Below are positions 45,228-54,626 of a stretch of 64,000 nucleotides of DNA, one piece after another. Position 1 is the first letter of the stretch. Each line of letters opens with the position of its first letter. The notes below the pieces were generated by a model, which worked only from the letters and a program-made list of their open reading frames with translations, was not told the DNA's origin and searched no databases. Source of the DNA: Rheinheimera mangrovi (GTDB taxonomy: Bacteria; Pseudomonadota; Gammaproteobacteria; Enterobacterales; Alteromonadaceae); the NCBI RefSeq assembly GCF_003990335.1, contig NZ_CP034683.1, forward strand, positions 2,521,001 through 2,585,000, written 5' to 3'. A program made the position numbers and the translations under genes.

Positions 45228-46166
45228 ATGTCACTGACATTAAACCCAAAGCACACAGCAGGTTTACCTAAAGCAGTGCGTATCGTCGAAGTAGGCCCAC
45301 GCGATGGACTGCAAAATGAAAAAGCCGTGTCGCTGCAGGCCAAAGTCGAGCTGGTCAACCGTTTGGCCGATACTGGTCTTGTTACTATTGAAACCGGCGC
45401 TTTTGTTTCCCCGAAATGGGTGCCGCAAATGGCTGATTCCGCGGCTGTATTTGCACACATCAGCCGTAAAGTCGGTATTGAGTACACCGCCTTGACTCCA
45501 AATCTGCAAGGCTATGAAGCCGCCAAAGCAGCAGGTGCGACTGAAGTGGCGGTATTTGGTGCTGCATCAGAGGCTTTTACCCAGAAAAATATCAACTGCA
45601 GCATAGCCGAAAGTCTGCAGCGTTTTGCTCCAGTAATGGCTCAGGCCAAACTGGATGGCATGAAAGTACGGGGTTATGTCTCTTGTGTGGTCGGCTGCCC
45701 TTATCAGGGTGAGGTTGAACCCGCTGAAGTGGCCCGTGTTGCCAAGGCTTTGCTGGAGATGGGCTGCTACGAAATTTCGTTAGGTGACACCATAGGCGTC
45801 GGTACGCCAGCCAAAGTCAATGCCATGCTGGATGCCGTTTTAGCCGTGGTTCCCGCAGAACGACTGGCTGTGCATTTTCACGATACCTATGGTCAGGCCC
45901 TAGCGAACATTTATGCTGCGCTGCAACGTGGTATTGCCGTAGTGGACAGTTCAGTCGCAGGTTTAGGCGGCTGTCCTTACGCCGCAGGAGCCTCAGGCAA
46001 TGTCGCTACGGAAGAAGTGGTGTATTTACTGAACGGCCTTGGCATAGACACAGGCGTTGATTTACAACGGCTGGCCCCTATTGGCTGGTTTATCAGCGAA
46101 CAGCTGGGGAAAGCTCCTAGTTCTAAAGTAGGATTGGCGATCAGAGCCAAATGCCAGCAAAATTAA
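45228..46166 (+). CDS. liuE: hydroxymethylglutaryl-CoA lyase
   Basis: LiuE cleaves HMG-CoA to acetyl-CoA and acetoacetate, the last carbon-chain step of leucine breakdown. The 312-aa TIM-barrel enzyme has [15 protein letters not shown] near residue 20, [29 protein letters not shown], and the catalytic Cys loop [20 protein letters not shown] chose the ATG at 45228, with GGAGAG 5-8 bp before it; the upstream GTG is less likely. It follows liuD by 21 bp and is followed by the CoA-transferase genes that use its acetoacetate product. Confidence 0.95.
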   Translation: MSLTLNPKHTAGLPKAVRIVEVGPRDGLQNEKAVSLQAKVELVNRLADTGLVTIETGAFVSPKWVPQMADSAAVFAHISRKVGIEYTALTPNLQGYEAAKAAGATEVAVFGAASEAFTQKNINCSIAESLQRFAPVMAQAKLDGMKVRGYVSCVVGCPYQGEVEPAEVARVAKALLEMGCYEISLGDTIGVGTPAKVNAMLDAVLAVVPAERLAVHFHDTYGQALANIYAALQRGIAVVDSSVAGLGGCPYAAGASGNVATEEVVYLLNGLGIDTGVDLQRLAPIGWFISEQLGKAPSSKVGLAIRAKCQQN

Positions 46167-46196
46167 TTTATACACAGCATCGATAAAGGATAAGAA

Positions 46197-46898
46197 ATGG
46201 CAGGGTTTAATAAAGTTGTGACCAGCTACGAAGAAGCGCTGGCAGGCCTGACCGATGGCATGACAGTGATAGCCGGTGGTTTTGGTTTATGTGGTATTCC
46301 GGAAGGTCTGATTGCACAGATCAAAAAGATGGGCACCCGGGATTTAACAGTGGTATCCAACAACTGTGGCGTCGACGGTTTTGGTTTAGGCGTTTTGTTA
46401 GAAGATCGCCAAATCAAGAAAATGGTCGCCTCTTATGTCGGTGAAAACGCCTTGTTTGAAAAGCAGCTGTTATCCGGCGAACTTGAAGTGGTGTTAACCC
46501 CTCAAGGTACCCTGGCGGAAAAAATCCGCGCTGGTGGTGCTGGTATTCCAGCCTTTTTCACCGCCACTGGCTATGGTACTCCGGTCGCTGATGGCAAAGA
46601 AACCCGTGAAATCAATGGCCGCAACTATGTGCTGGAAGAATCCATTACCGGTGATTTTGCCATTGTGCGTGCCTGGAAGGCCGACCGTTACGGCAATCTG
46701 GTGTTCCGTCATACCTCAATGAACTTCAACCCTATGGCAGCCACTGCGGGCAAAATTACTGTGGCTGAAGTGGAAGAAATCGTCGAACCTGGTGAGTTAG
46801 AGCCAAGCCAAATTCACACTCCAGGTATTTATGTGCAACGTGTGATCAAAGCCAGCTTTGAGAAACGCATTGAACGTCGTATGGTCCGTCAGGCTTAA
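46197..46898 (+). CDS. 3-oxoacid CoA-transferase subunit A
   Basis: Subunit A of a succinyl-CoA:3-oxoacid or acetate:acetoacetate CoA-transferase. The 233-aa protein shows [13 protein letters not shown] near residue 27, [12 protein letters not shown], and [20 protein letters not shown], all typical of class I CoA-transferase alpha chains. Placed after liuE, it should activate acetoacetate to acetoacetyl-CoA for thiolase. AAGGATAAG precedes the ATG. Shewanella counterparts are sometimes named liuF; I do not assert the symbol. Confidence 0.94.
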   Translation: MAGFNKVVTSYEEALAGLTDGMTVIAGGFGLCGIPEGLIAQIKKMGTRDLTVVSNNCGVDGFGLGVLLEDRQIKKMVASYVGENALFEKQLLSGELEVVLTPQGTLAEKIRAGGAGIPAFFTATGYGTPVADGKETREINGRNYVLEESITGDFAIVRAWKADRYGNLVFRHTSMNFNPMAATAGKITVAEVEEIVEPGELEPSQIHTPGIYVQRVIKASFEKRIERRMVRQA

Positions 46899-46910
46899 GG
46901 AGCACAGCAA

Positions 46911-47573
46911 ATGGCATTATCACGTGAACAGGTCGCTATGCGGGTGGCTCAGGAATTACAGGACGGTTATTACGTTAACTTAGGCATTGGTATCCCGACT
47001 CTGGTTGCTAACTATGTACCTGCTGGTATTGAAGTGATGCTGCAATCGGAAAACGGTTTATTAGGTATGGGCCCCTACCCAACCGAAGCTGAAATAGACG
47101 CCGATATGATCAACGCGGGTAAAGAAACGGTCACCGCCATAAAAGGCGCTGCCATTTTCAGCTCAGCGGAAAGTTTTGCCATGATCCGTGGTGGTCATGT
47201 CGATTTAACTGTATTAGGCGCTTTTGAAGTGGATCAAAACGGCAATATCGCCAGCTGGATGATCCCAGGCAAACTGGTCAAAGGTATGGGCGGCGCTATG
47301 GATTTAGTGGCTGGCGCACAAAATATTATTGTCACTATGACGCATGCGGATAAATACGGCAGCTCCAAGTTACTGGACAGCTGTACTTTGCCTCTGACAG
47401 GCGTCAACTGTGTGAAGAAAATTGTCACGGATTTAGCTGTGCTGGAAGTTCGGGACGGCGCTTTCCATTTGCTGGAAAGAGCACCTGGCATTAGCGTGGA
47501 AGAAATTCAGCAGAAAACTGCGGGTAAGTTAGTGATCTCTGGTGATATTCCGGAAATGCAATTCCCTGCTTAA
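46911..47573 (+). CDS. 3-oxoacid CoA-transferase subunit B
   Basis: The beta subunit of the CoA-transferase pair. The 220-aa protein has [15 protein letters not shown] near residue 24 and the active-site Glu in [12 protein letters not shown], with [20 protein letters not shown] further on. It begins 12 bp after subunit A with a strong AAGGAG site. Both subunits are needed for activity. A strong intrinsic terminator closes the operon 14 bp after the stop. Sometimes named liuG in related genomes. Confidence 0.94.
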   Translation: MALSREQVAMRVAQELQDGYYVNLGIGIPTLVANYVPAGIEVMLQSENGLLGMGPYPTEAEIDADMINAGKETVTAIKGAAIFSSAESFAMIRGGHVDLTVLGAFEVDQNGNIASWMIPGKLVKGMGGAMDLVAGAQNIIVTMTHADKYGSSKLLDSCTLPLTGVNCVKKIVTDLAVLEVRDGAFHLLERAPGISVEEIQQKTAGKLVISGDIPEMQFPA

Positions 47574-47586
47574 TACGCGTTAAAGT

Positions 47587-47618
47587 CAGGGACTGATTGA
47601 ACTTAGTCCCTGCTTTTT
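47587..47618 (+). terminator. intrinsic terminator of the liu operon
   Basis: CAGGGACT (47587-47594), 10-nt loop, AGTCCCTG (47605-47612), CTTTTT. Perfect 8-bp stem with T tract. Confidence 0.92.
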
Positions 47619-47622
47619 CACT

Positions 47623-48138
47623 CTAGCGAAACGCCTTAGCCTGTAAACCAGCACCAGCATTGTCTCTGTTAATATCGCCGCTAATTAAAGCGATCGCGGT
47701 TTTGGTACTGACCACTGTTACTTTTTCAATATTGCCAATTAACATGACAAAAGCAGTCTGCTGATTGGCCAATCTGAACCAGCCCACTTTGTAATTCGGC
47801 AGATTAATGGCGTTGACCGCGATGACAGGTTTAAACTCGCCCAACTCGTCACAAATTACCACTGACACTTTACTTTGCGCCGAGTGAATATCATCAATTC
47901 TGGTTTGATACAAACCTGCTTTTAGCTCTAAGGAACTATCGGTCATTAACAAAGTGTTATCACTAAACTTCAGACTAAGAACCAAAAAGCACAAACTACA
48001 CAAGCTGAATGCCCATAAAGATTGTCTTAACCAACGCGGTTTGAAATACACCAGAGCCCATAACACAAGAGCCGGGAGCAATATACAAAGAATAAAAAGC
48101 AGCGCATAAAGATGCCAGCCGATTTCAGACAAATACAT
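47623..48138 (-). CDS. hypothetical membrane protein, PH-like C-terminal domain
   Basis: I do not recognise a precise family. The 171-aa product has two N-terminal membrane helices (ALLFILCILLPALVLWALVY and LWAFSLCSLCFLVLSL), then a soluble domain of mainly beta strands beginning TLLMTDSSLELKAGLY. The layout resembles bacterial PH-domain membrane proteins, which is only an inference. It is convergent with the liu operon and separated from the AraC-type gene by 102 bp. A-rich upstream sequence has no clear ribosome binding site. Confidence 0.7.
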   Translation of the reverse strand: MYLSEIGWHLYALLFILCILLPALVLWALVYFKPRWLRQSLWAFSLCSLCFLVLSLKFSDNTLLMTDSSLELKAGLYQTRIDDIHSAQSKVSVVICDELGEFKPVIAVNAINLPNYKVGWFRLANQQTAFVMLIGNIEKVTVVSTKTAIALISGDINRDNAGAGLQAKAFR

Positions 48139-48240
48139 TTAATTTACTTTCATCAATGAATTGGCCACATTATAATAGCACAAAACAAACTTTTCCTGAT
48201 TCATTTGTTAATTATTGTTAAATAACATAATTGCATTCAT

Positions 48241-49266
48241 TTAAGCTGCGGTTTCCCGCTCACGACCGCTGACCGGACAACAGTCAACCTGCGGTTCAAA
48301 CATAAACTTCTGCCTATAGGCTTTGGGCGTCAAGCTGGTGTAATGCACAAATAGCTTCCGAAACGACGAAATGTCTTCATAACCCACTTGCTGCATAATA
48401 TCTTCTGCTGTCCATAAGGTATTCTCCAGCAAAGACTTCGCTCTCTCGATCCGTAACCGCTGCAGATAAGCCATAGGGGTTTCGTCTAAATGTTGCTTAA
48501 AACGCCGGATCAAAGTACGGGGCGTCATCGCAAACTGATCGGCTAACTGCTCCAGCGTTACAGCTTCTGCCAAATGAGCCTGCAAATACTGTTGAATTTC
48601 TGCCAGCTTCGCATCTTTGTGTTGAGGGGCCAGTTGTAAAGATAGATAAGGCAGTTGAGAAGTCCGGTTTGGATCCGTCAGCATAATTTTTGCCATTTGC
48701 TGTGCAAAAGCCGTATCCATACAAAGCTCAACAAAACGCAGACACAAATTCAGATAGGAAGTGGTAGCCCCGCCGGTCAAAATTCTTTGCTGTTGGACCA
48801 CCAGCTGTTGCAGATCCAGTTTGACCTGCGGAAACATCTGGCGAAAATAGTCTTTAAAAAACCAAACCGAAGTCGATTGTAAGCCGTTCAGTAAACCTGT
48901 GCCGGCCAAAGCAAAAGTACCATTACAAAAGGCTCCCAGCCATTTACCTTGCGCTAGCATGGCCTGCAACTCTGTTGTGTATAGCTGTAATTGCTGACTG
49001 ACACGCACCAGATCTTTTGGGTTGTAAGCGTAAAAACCAGGGATCAGCAGGATATCAATAGAACCGAAATCAACGGCCTCAACCTCCAGGCTAAAGGCGC
49101 CATGCTGTACCACAGGGTTAGGCCCCATGAACACGGTTTCGAACAACTGTTGATCAGTTTGCTGGATCAGTTGCCAGTATTTATTACAGAAGGTAAAAAA
49201 ATCCATCACCCCTGTGACGCTACTCATCACTATGTCGTGATCAACCCAAATTCCAATACGTTTCAT
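48241..49266 (-). CDS. AraC-family regulator with DJ-1/PfpI domain (GlxA/FtrA type)
   Basis: A 341-aa transcription factor. Residues about 1-180 form a class I glutamine-amidotransferase-like DJ-1/PfpI domain (IDILLIPGFYAYN, GAFCNGTFALAGTGLL, with a Cys at the usual elbow). Residues about 225-325 are an AraC HTH pair (LEQLADQFAMTPRTLIRRFK and AEDIMQQVGYEDISSFRKLF). Such regulators often control amine or betaine metabolism; the ligand here is unknown. It is divergent from the 56-aa membrane protein at 49360, a likely target. Confidence 0.9.
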   Translation of the reverse strand: MKRIGIWVDHDIVMSSVTGVMDFFTFCNKYWQLIQQTDQQLFETVFMGPNPVVQHGAFSLEVEAVDFGSIDILLIPGFYAYNPKDLVRVSQQLQLYTTELQAMLAQGKWLGAFCNGTFALAGTGLLNGLQSTSVWFFKDYFRQMFPQVKLDLQQLVVQQQRILTGGATTSYLNLCLRFVELCMDTAFAQQMAKIMLTDPNRTSQLPYLSLQLAPQHKDAKLAEIQQYLQAHLAEAVTLEQLADQFAMTPRTLIRRFKQHLDETPMAYLQRLRIERAKSLLENTLWTAEDIMQQVGYEDISSFRKLFVHYTSLTPKAYRQKFMFEPQVDCCPVSGRERETAA

Positions 49267-49359
49267 GATGTCACTTTTAGCCGCTATTACGTCATTAGTG
49301 ACACTTTAGGCTGGTTTTTAAGCAGAGTAAAGTAGCCACATCAACAACAGGAGGTGGTT

Positions 49360-49530
49360 ATGTTTCAACTGTCAAAACGTACAACTGTGTTAGCGTTACT
49401 GGCTTTAGTCTGGGCTATGGTGGTAGGTCTGGCCTTGCAGATTAATCCGGATCCGCTGCTGCATCTGGTGCAAATCCCCTTGTTACTGGTGCTGACTTTA
49501 GGTTTAGCCAGCACCGGCCTCGATGATTAA
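49360..49530 (+). CDS. small 56-aa membrane protein (unlisted short gene)
   Basis: An ORF starting MFQLSKRTTVLALLALVWAM and ending LGLASTGLDD. It has two hydrophobic segments (residues about 9-26 and 37-52) separated by INPDPLLH, so it is probably a two-helix inner-membrane protein. The near-perfect AGGAGGT ribosome binding site 5-6 bp before the ATG strongly supports translation. It is divergent from the AraC/GlxA-type regulator (93 bp) and convergent with the dehydrogenase. I do not recognise a family. Confidence 0.75.
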   Translation: MFQLSKRTTVLALLALVWAMVVGLALQINPDPLLHLVQIPLLLVLTLGLASTGLDD

Positions 49531-49541
49531 AACTTACAGCG

Positions 49542-50429
49542 TTAGCCTTTACGCTGCAGAACAGTCAGCAGGCTGGAGGTATCCCAACGGCCTCCGCCCA
49601 TGGCTTGTACCTGGGCATAAAACTGGTCAACTAAAGCAGTTAATGGCAAAGTGGCTCCGTTGTGACGGGCTTCGTTTAAGGTGATGGCTAAATCTTTACG
49701 CATCCAGTCCACGGCAAAACCAAAGTCATATTTGCCTTGCAGCATAGTGGAGCCGCGGTTTTCCATTTGCCAGGACTGAGCAGCGCCTTTGCTGATAGTA
49801 TCCAGCACCGCCTGACCATCAAGGCCTGCCTGCTGAGCAAAATGCATAGCCTCGGCCAGGCCCTGCACTACACCAGCAATACAAATCTGATTGACCATTT
49901 TGGCCAATTGACCAGAACCTGCTGGCCCTAACAAACGGGCACTGCGGGCATACTTCATCAATGTCGCTTCTGCTTTGGTAAAATCATCTGCTTCACCACC
50001 CAGCATAATGGTCAATAACCCATTCACAGCGCCGGCCTGCCCCCCTGAAACGGGCGCATCTAAAAAGCCAATGCCTTTCTCCTTGCAGGCAAGCGCCAGT
50101 TCACGGGCAAGATCGGCCGAAGCTGTAGTGTGGTCCACTAATGTCGCACCTGGTTGCATAGTGGCCAGTACGCCGTGCTCGCCATAGACCACAGAACGCA
50201 CATCATCGTCATTCCCTACGCATAACATCACTAAATCGGCACCAGACGCTGCTTCTGCCGGAGTTAGTGCACTAGTACCGCCATACTGCGCTACCCAATC
50301 CTGAGCTTTCTGCTGCGTTCTGTTGTATACACAAACCTGTTCACCTTTTTGCTGCAAATGACCGGCCATAGGATAACCCATCACCCCCAAACCGACGAAA
50401 GCAACTTTTTGTTGTGATAAATTTGACAT
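49542..50429 (-). CDS. beta-hydroxyacid dehydrogenase (GarR/MmsB-like)
   Basis: A 295-aa NAD(P)-dependent dehydrogenase of the 3-hydroxyisobutyrate/tartronate-semialdehyde reductase family. The Rossmann start is VAFVGLGVMGYPMAGHLQQK, the substrate block DAPVSGGQAGAVNGLLTIML, and the catalytic Lys in SGQLAKMVNQICIAG. It is a distant paralogue of mmsB but outside any operon with pathway genes. The reducible substrate may be succinic or glyoxylate-type semialdehyde; this is undecided. It is divergent from the glutathione peroxidase gene. Confidence 0.88.
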   Translation of the reverse strand: MSNLSQQKVAFVGLGVMGYPMAGHLQQKGEQVCVYNRTQQKAQDWVAQYGGTSALTPAEAASGADLVMLCVGNDDDVRSVVYGEHGVLATMQPGATLVDHTTASADLARELALACKEKGIGFLDAPVSGGQAGAVNGLLTIMLGGEADDFTKAEATLMKYARSARLLGPAGSGQLAKMVNQICIAGVVQGLAEAMHFAQQAGLDGQAVLDTISKGAAQSWQMENRGSTMLQGKYDFGFAVDWMRKDLAITLNEARHNGATLPLTALVDQFYAQVQAMGGGRWDTSSLLTVLQRKG

Positions 50430-50530
50430 AATTTTGACTTATTTCTGTGACAGACTGGAATGCAAAGAAGCTTACTAGAATCAGGGGCTCTGACGCAAAA
50501 GCATCAGACGAGTTGCACAAAAGGACAGTT

Positions 50531-51016
50531 ATGCCAAAGGTTCATCATTTTAAAGTGAAGGATAGTCAGGATCAGGACGTGGATTTAGCCCAATACCGGG
50601 ATAAAGTGGTGCTGATAGTCAACACAGCCAGTCAGTGCGGCTTTACCTCTCAGTATCAGGAATTAGAAGCCTTGTATCAGCAATACAAAGAGCAGGGCTT
50701 TGTGGTATTGGCTTTTCCCTGTAATCAGTTTGGGGCGCAGGAACCTGGCTCTAATGCAGAGATCCAGCAATTTTGTCAGTTGAATTACGGCGTCAGCTTT
50801 CCGGTTTTTGGCAAGGTGCAGGTCAATGGTCTGGATTCAGAACCTTTGTTTGAGTACTTAAAAGATCAGGCTCGTGGTTTGATGAAAACCCGGGCTATTA
50901 AGTGGAACTTCACCAAGTTTTTAGTGAACCGCCAGGGCGATGTGGTGAAACGTTATGCACCACGGACTAAGCCGTCCAGTCTGCATCAGTCTATAGAAGA
51001 AGTGCTGGCCAGCTAA
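50531..51016 (+). CDS. glutathione/thioredoxin peroxidase
   Basis: A 161-aa glutathione-peroxidase-family protein (BtuE/Gpx) that reduces hydroperoxides. The catalytic tetrad is visible: Cys in NTASQCGFTSQY (Cys, not Sec), Gln in FPCNQFGAQEP, Trp and Asn in KWNFTKFLV. Many such Cys enzymes use thioredoxin rather than glutathione. I chose the ATG at 50531 with AAAAGGA 7 bp upstream; the open frame begins further back but without similarity. The cytosolic form has no signal peptide. Confidence 0.95.
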   Translation: MPKVHHFKVKDSQDQDVDLAQYRDKVVLIVNTASQCGFTSQYQELEALYQQYKEQGFVVLAFPCNQFGAQEPGSNAEIQQFCQLNYGVSFPVFGKVQVNGLDSEPLFEYLKDQARGLMKTRAIKWNFTKFLVNRQGDVVKRYAPRTKPSSLHQSIEEVLAS

Positions 51017-51105
51017 GTTAAAAACAACAGCTTGATTAAAAACAATAAATTCTGCAGTTTTTTGCGTTACTCTGATTTGCAGATCAGCAAGCAAGGAGCT
51101 CAGTT

Positions 51106-52089
51106 ATGAAAATTGCAGTTTTTAGCGCAAAAAAATACGATCAGGACAGTTTTAAGCAATGGGCAGACCCACGTCTTGAGTTCAGCTTTTTTGATGTGCC
51201 TTTGAATAAACACAGTGCCGGATTAACTCAGGGTTACCAGGCGGTTTGTGTTTTTGTGAATGACGACTTATCCGAACCTGTACTGGCAGAATTGAAAGCT
51301 ATGGGTGTCGGCATGGTCGCCTTACGCTGTGCTGGCTTTAATAACGTCGATTTAGCTGCAGCCAAAGAGTTGGGGCTGCAGGTTGCCCGGGTCCCCGCCT
51401 ATTCACCTGAAGCAGTGGCCGAACATACAGTCGCCATGATCCTGTGTTTAAACCGAAAACTACATAAAGCCTACAACAGAGTGCGGGATGATAATTTTGC
51501 GCTGGATGGGTTGCTCGGCTTTAACCTGCACGGTAAAACGGCCGGACTGGTCGGCACAGGACGTATAGGGGTAGCAACAGCCAAAATATTGCTTGGTTTT
51601 GGCATGCAACTGCTCTGTTATGACATCAAACAAAATGAAGAGCTGGTGAAAGCTGGCGCCACTTATGTGCCGCTGGAACAGCTGTGGGCTGAGTCAGATA
51701 TTATCAGCCTGCACTGCCCTCTGAACCCACAGACTCAGCATCTGATCAACGACAACAGTCTGGCATTGATGAAAAATGGCGTCACTTTGATCAATACCAG
51801 CAGGGGTGGCTTAATTAACACCAAAGCTGTGATTAAGGCCTTGAAGAGCCGAAAGATTGGTTATTTAGGTCTGGATGTGTACGAGCAGGAAGCGGATTTG
51901 TTTTTTCAGGATTTGTCCGGCCAACTGATTGACGATGAAGTTTTTAAACGTTTGCTGACCTTCCCTAACGTATTGATCACGGGGCATCAGGCCTTTTTCA
52001 CCCAGGAAGCTCTGCAACAGATTTGTCAGGTGACCAGTGAAAATCTGCTGGCGTTTCAGGCCAACAGATTAAGTGGCAACGAATTATGA
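51106..52089 (+). CDS. ldhA: D-lactate dehydrogenase (fermentative, LdhA-type)
   Basis: A 327-aa NAD-dependent 2-hydroxyacid dehydrogenase closely like LdhA, reducing pyruvate to D-lactate. The start MKIAVFSAKKYDQDSF is typical. The NAD loop is GLVGTGRIGVATAKILLGFG. The catalytic Arg is in INTSRGGLINT, the Glu in DVYEQEADLFF, and the His in GHQAFFTQEA. AAGGAG is 7 bp before the ATG. It ends at a shared terminator with the converging DPP IV gene. Confidence 0.93.
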   Translation: MKIAVFSAKKYDQDSFKQWADPRLEFSFFDVPLNKHSAGLTQGYQAVCVFVNDDLSEPVLAELKAMGVGMVALRCAGFNNVDLAAAKELGLQVARVPAYSPEAVAEHTVAMILCLNRKLHKAYNRVRDDNFALDGLLGFNLHGKTAGLVGTGRIGVATAKILLGFGMQLLCYDIKQNEELVKAGATYVPLEQLWAESDIISLHCPLNPQTQHLINDNSLALMKNGVTLINTSRGGLINTKAVIKALKSRKIGYLGLDVYEQEADLFFQDLSGQLIDDEVFKRLLTFPNVLITGHQAFFTQEALQQICQVTSENLLAFQANRLSGNEL

Positions 52090-52090
52090 T

Positions 52091-52113
52091 AAAAGGCGGG
52101 TTAAATGCCCGCC
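52091..52113 (-). terminator. terminator between ldhA and the DPP IV gene
   Basis: GGCGGG (52095-52100), loop, CCCGCC (52108-52113). On the minus strand the stem is followed by TTTTAT; on the plus strand the T tract is absent, so it mainly serves the minus-strand gene. Confidence 0.75.
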
Positions 52114-52119
52114 CTCAAA

Positions 52120-54336
52120 TTATTGCTTTAATTGACGTTCAAAAAACGCCGTAATGGTTTTATGTAAATGGGTTTGCACTGGCTGACCAAACATTGAATG
52201 TTTGCTGCCAGGATAATCCATACTATCAAACAATTTCCCCTGCTTTTGCAATTCAGAGTACAGCTTGGTGCTATGGGTAAAGAGTACGTTATCATCTGCC
52301 ATGCCATGATAAATCAACAGGTTGCCCTGATAATCCTTGACATAAGGGAAAACTGAACTTTGCTCATAGCCGGCTTTGTTCGTTGCAGGGTGGCCTAAAT
52401 AGCGTTCTGTGTAATGGGTATCATACAAAGCCCAATCCGTGACAGGAGCTCCGGCCACGCCAGCTTTGAAATAGTCGCCCGCTTTGAACATCGCCATAAT
52501 GCTCATATAACCACCATAGCTATGACCATAAATACCAATGCGATCAGCATCTACATAAGGCAGACTGCGCAAATACTCCACACCAGTGATTTGGTCTTCC
52601 AGCTCTACTACAGCCAGCTTTTTGTAGATTGGATCTTCAAATGCCTTACCTCGATTTTCTGAACCTCTGTTATCCAACTGGAAAACTACATAGCCGTTTT
52701 GTGCCAGGTATTGGAAATACAAGTCTTTGGCGCTCCAACTATTGGTGACACGCTGGGCACCTGGTCCACCGTATACCCCAACAACCACAGGATACTTTTT
52801 GCCTTTTTCAAGCGCTGCAGGTTCAAATACACGGTAATACAAGGCTTGGCCATCTTTGGCTTTTAAAGTGCCAAACCGAGGTTTCACCAGTTTATCTTTG
52901 TACTGCGCCAGCGGATGTGAACCAGACACATCGTTCGACTCAAGCACAGTCAGCACTTTACCCTTGACACTCTTCAATTCCACTTTAGTTGGCTGTAATA
53001 CACTGGAGTAACTGTCGATAAAGCTCTGGCCTGTTTCTGCCATCACTACAGCATGCGAGAACTCAGCCTGAGTAAGCCTCTTGCTCTCACCTCCTTTCAC
53101 TGGTACCGAATACAAATGACTTTCCAGCGGTGTATCTTTGCGTCCTGAGAAATAAATGATGCCCTGTTCTTCATTAATGGCTTCGATCTTATTAACAATC
53201 CAGTCACCTTTGGTCAACTGACGAACCAAAGTGCCATCAAGTTTGTACAAGTACAGATGCTTATAACCATCACGTTCTGATGCCCAGACAAAATGCTGTT
53301 TATCTTTTAAGAAATGCAGATCGTCATTTAAGTTCAGCCAGGTTGGGCTTTGTTCTTTCAGCAGCACTTTCGTTGCGCCGGAAGGAAGCTCCACAGAACG
53401 CAGCTCCAGCTGCTGCTGATCGCGACTTTGCCATTGATACGTCAGCAACGATGCTGATTTGCTCCAGTTGACACGGGCAAGGTAAATGTCCTGCTCCATG
53501 CCTAAGTCCAGCCATTGCACCGCAGGTTGCTGCACTGCAACCACACCGAGCTTCACCTTAACATTGGCCGTGCCGGTAAATGGGTAACGCTGATTAAACA
53601 GTTTAATTTCATCGGCATAAATTTCATTACGCACAGCTTCAGCAACAGGTGACTCATCAATCTGACTGAAGGCAATTTTGCTGTCATCCGGAGCCCACCA
53701 GTAGCCTGTCATCCGCCCCATTTCTTCCTGCGCGACAAATTCGGCCATGCCGTTTTTAATCAGACCCTGACCATCAGTGGTTAACTGAGTTTCTTTGCCT
53801 GATTTCAGGTCGAGCACAAAAATATTTTGTTCGCGGATGAAAGATACATACCGGCCTTTGGGCGATATTTGTGCATCGGTTTCGAAGGCTTCAGTGTTGG
53901 TTAGTTTGCGCGATTTTTGACTGTCTAAATCGTAATAATACAGATCGCCATTGAGCGGAAACAGCAAGGCCTTACCATCTTTTGACCAGTTGTAGCTAAC
54001 AATACCACTGGCAAATAAGCGTAAACGTTCCCTTCTGGCTTTCTCTTCATCAGATAGCTGCTCAGGGCCACTAAACAGTTGATTCGAATCAACTAAAATA
54101 CTGTGTTGCCCGCTTTTTAGCTGGTATTGCCATAAATCCAGTCTGTTCGCGTCTGTGTCTTTCCCTTTAAGGTAAGTGACACGACTGCCATCAGGAGAAA
54201 AGCTTAAAGAACGTGGCGCGGTGCCGCTTAATGCAGGTTCTGCAAACAAACGTTCCAGAGGTAAATTGACGTTTGCCTGCGCCGTTGCAGAGAGTAATAC
54301 AGTTGCCAAGCATGCCGGAGTCAGAAGTTTTTTCAC
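52120..54336 (-). CDS. dipeptidyl peptidase IV (S9B family)
   Basis: A 738-aa exported serine peptidase that removes Xaa-Pro dipeptides. After a signal peptide (MKKLLTPACLATVLLSATAQ) comes a beta-propeller N-terminal half. The Glu pair of DPP IV is seen in MAEFVAQEEMGRMTGYWWAP. The C-terminal alpha/beta hydrolase holds the nucleophile in GHSYGGYMS, Asp in HGMADDNVLF and His in PGSKHSMFGQ. It probably supplies proline-containing dipeptides for uptake; the divergent TonB receptor may be a partner, which is only an inference. Confidence 0.95.
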   Translation of the reverse strand: MKKLLTPACLATVLLSATAQANVNLPLERLFAEPALSGTAPRSLSFSPDGSRVTYLKGKDTDANRLDLWQYQLKSGQHSILVDSNQLFSGPEQLSDEEKARRERLRLFASGIVSYNWSKDGKALLFPLNGDLYYYDLDSQKSRKLTNTEAFETDAQISPKGRYVSFIREQNIFVLDLKSGKETQLTTDGQGLIKNGMAEFVAQEEMGRMTGYWWAPDDSKIAFSQIDESPVAEAVRNEIYADEIKLFNQRYPFTGTANVKVKLGVVAVQQPAVQWLDLGMEQDIYLARVNWSKSASLLTYQWQSRDQQQLELRSVELPSGATKVLLKEQSPTWLNLNDDLHFLKDKQHFVWASERDGYKHLYLYKLDGTLVRQLTKGDWIVNKIEAINEEQGIIYFSGRKDTPLESHLYSVPVKGGESKRLTQAEFSHAVVMAETGQSFIDSYSSVLQPTKVELKSVKGKVLTVLESNDVSGSHPLAQYKDKLVKPRFGTLKAKDGQALYYRVFEPAALEKGKKYPVVVGVYGGPGAQRVTNSWSAKDLYFQYLAQNGYVVFQLDNRGSENRGKAFEDPIYKKLAVVELEDQITGVEYLRSLPYVDADRIGIYGHSYGGYMSIMAMFKAGDYFKAGVAGAPVTDWALYDTHYTERYLGHPATNKAGYEQSSVFPYVKDYQGNLLIYHGMADDNVLFTHSTKLYSELQKQGKLFDSMDYPGSKHSMFGQPVQTHLHKTITAFFERQLKQ

Positions 54337-54626
54337 TACTAGAAGTCCTTGATTAAATGAACCCTGCTATCTGAATCGACTTTGAGTAAAACAGCAAGCC
54401 AGATCGGACATTTTTCTGTTATTTACGTTCAATTTTTTTATTTATTTTTCCTTCCAAACGCCATACAACACAGCAGCAGCACCAGAATGGTGCGGCAAAT
54501 CACCAAAAATGAGCGCCGAAATAACCAAAAATCGCGATGGACAAAGTTAACCTTTTCAAATATGGTCGTTGCAGAGCTCGTAGATAAAAATGAGCCAAAA
54601 CAAAAATCCAGATGAGAAGGCAACCC

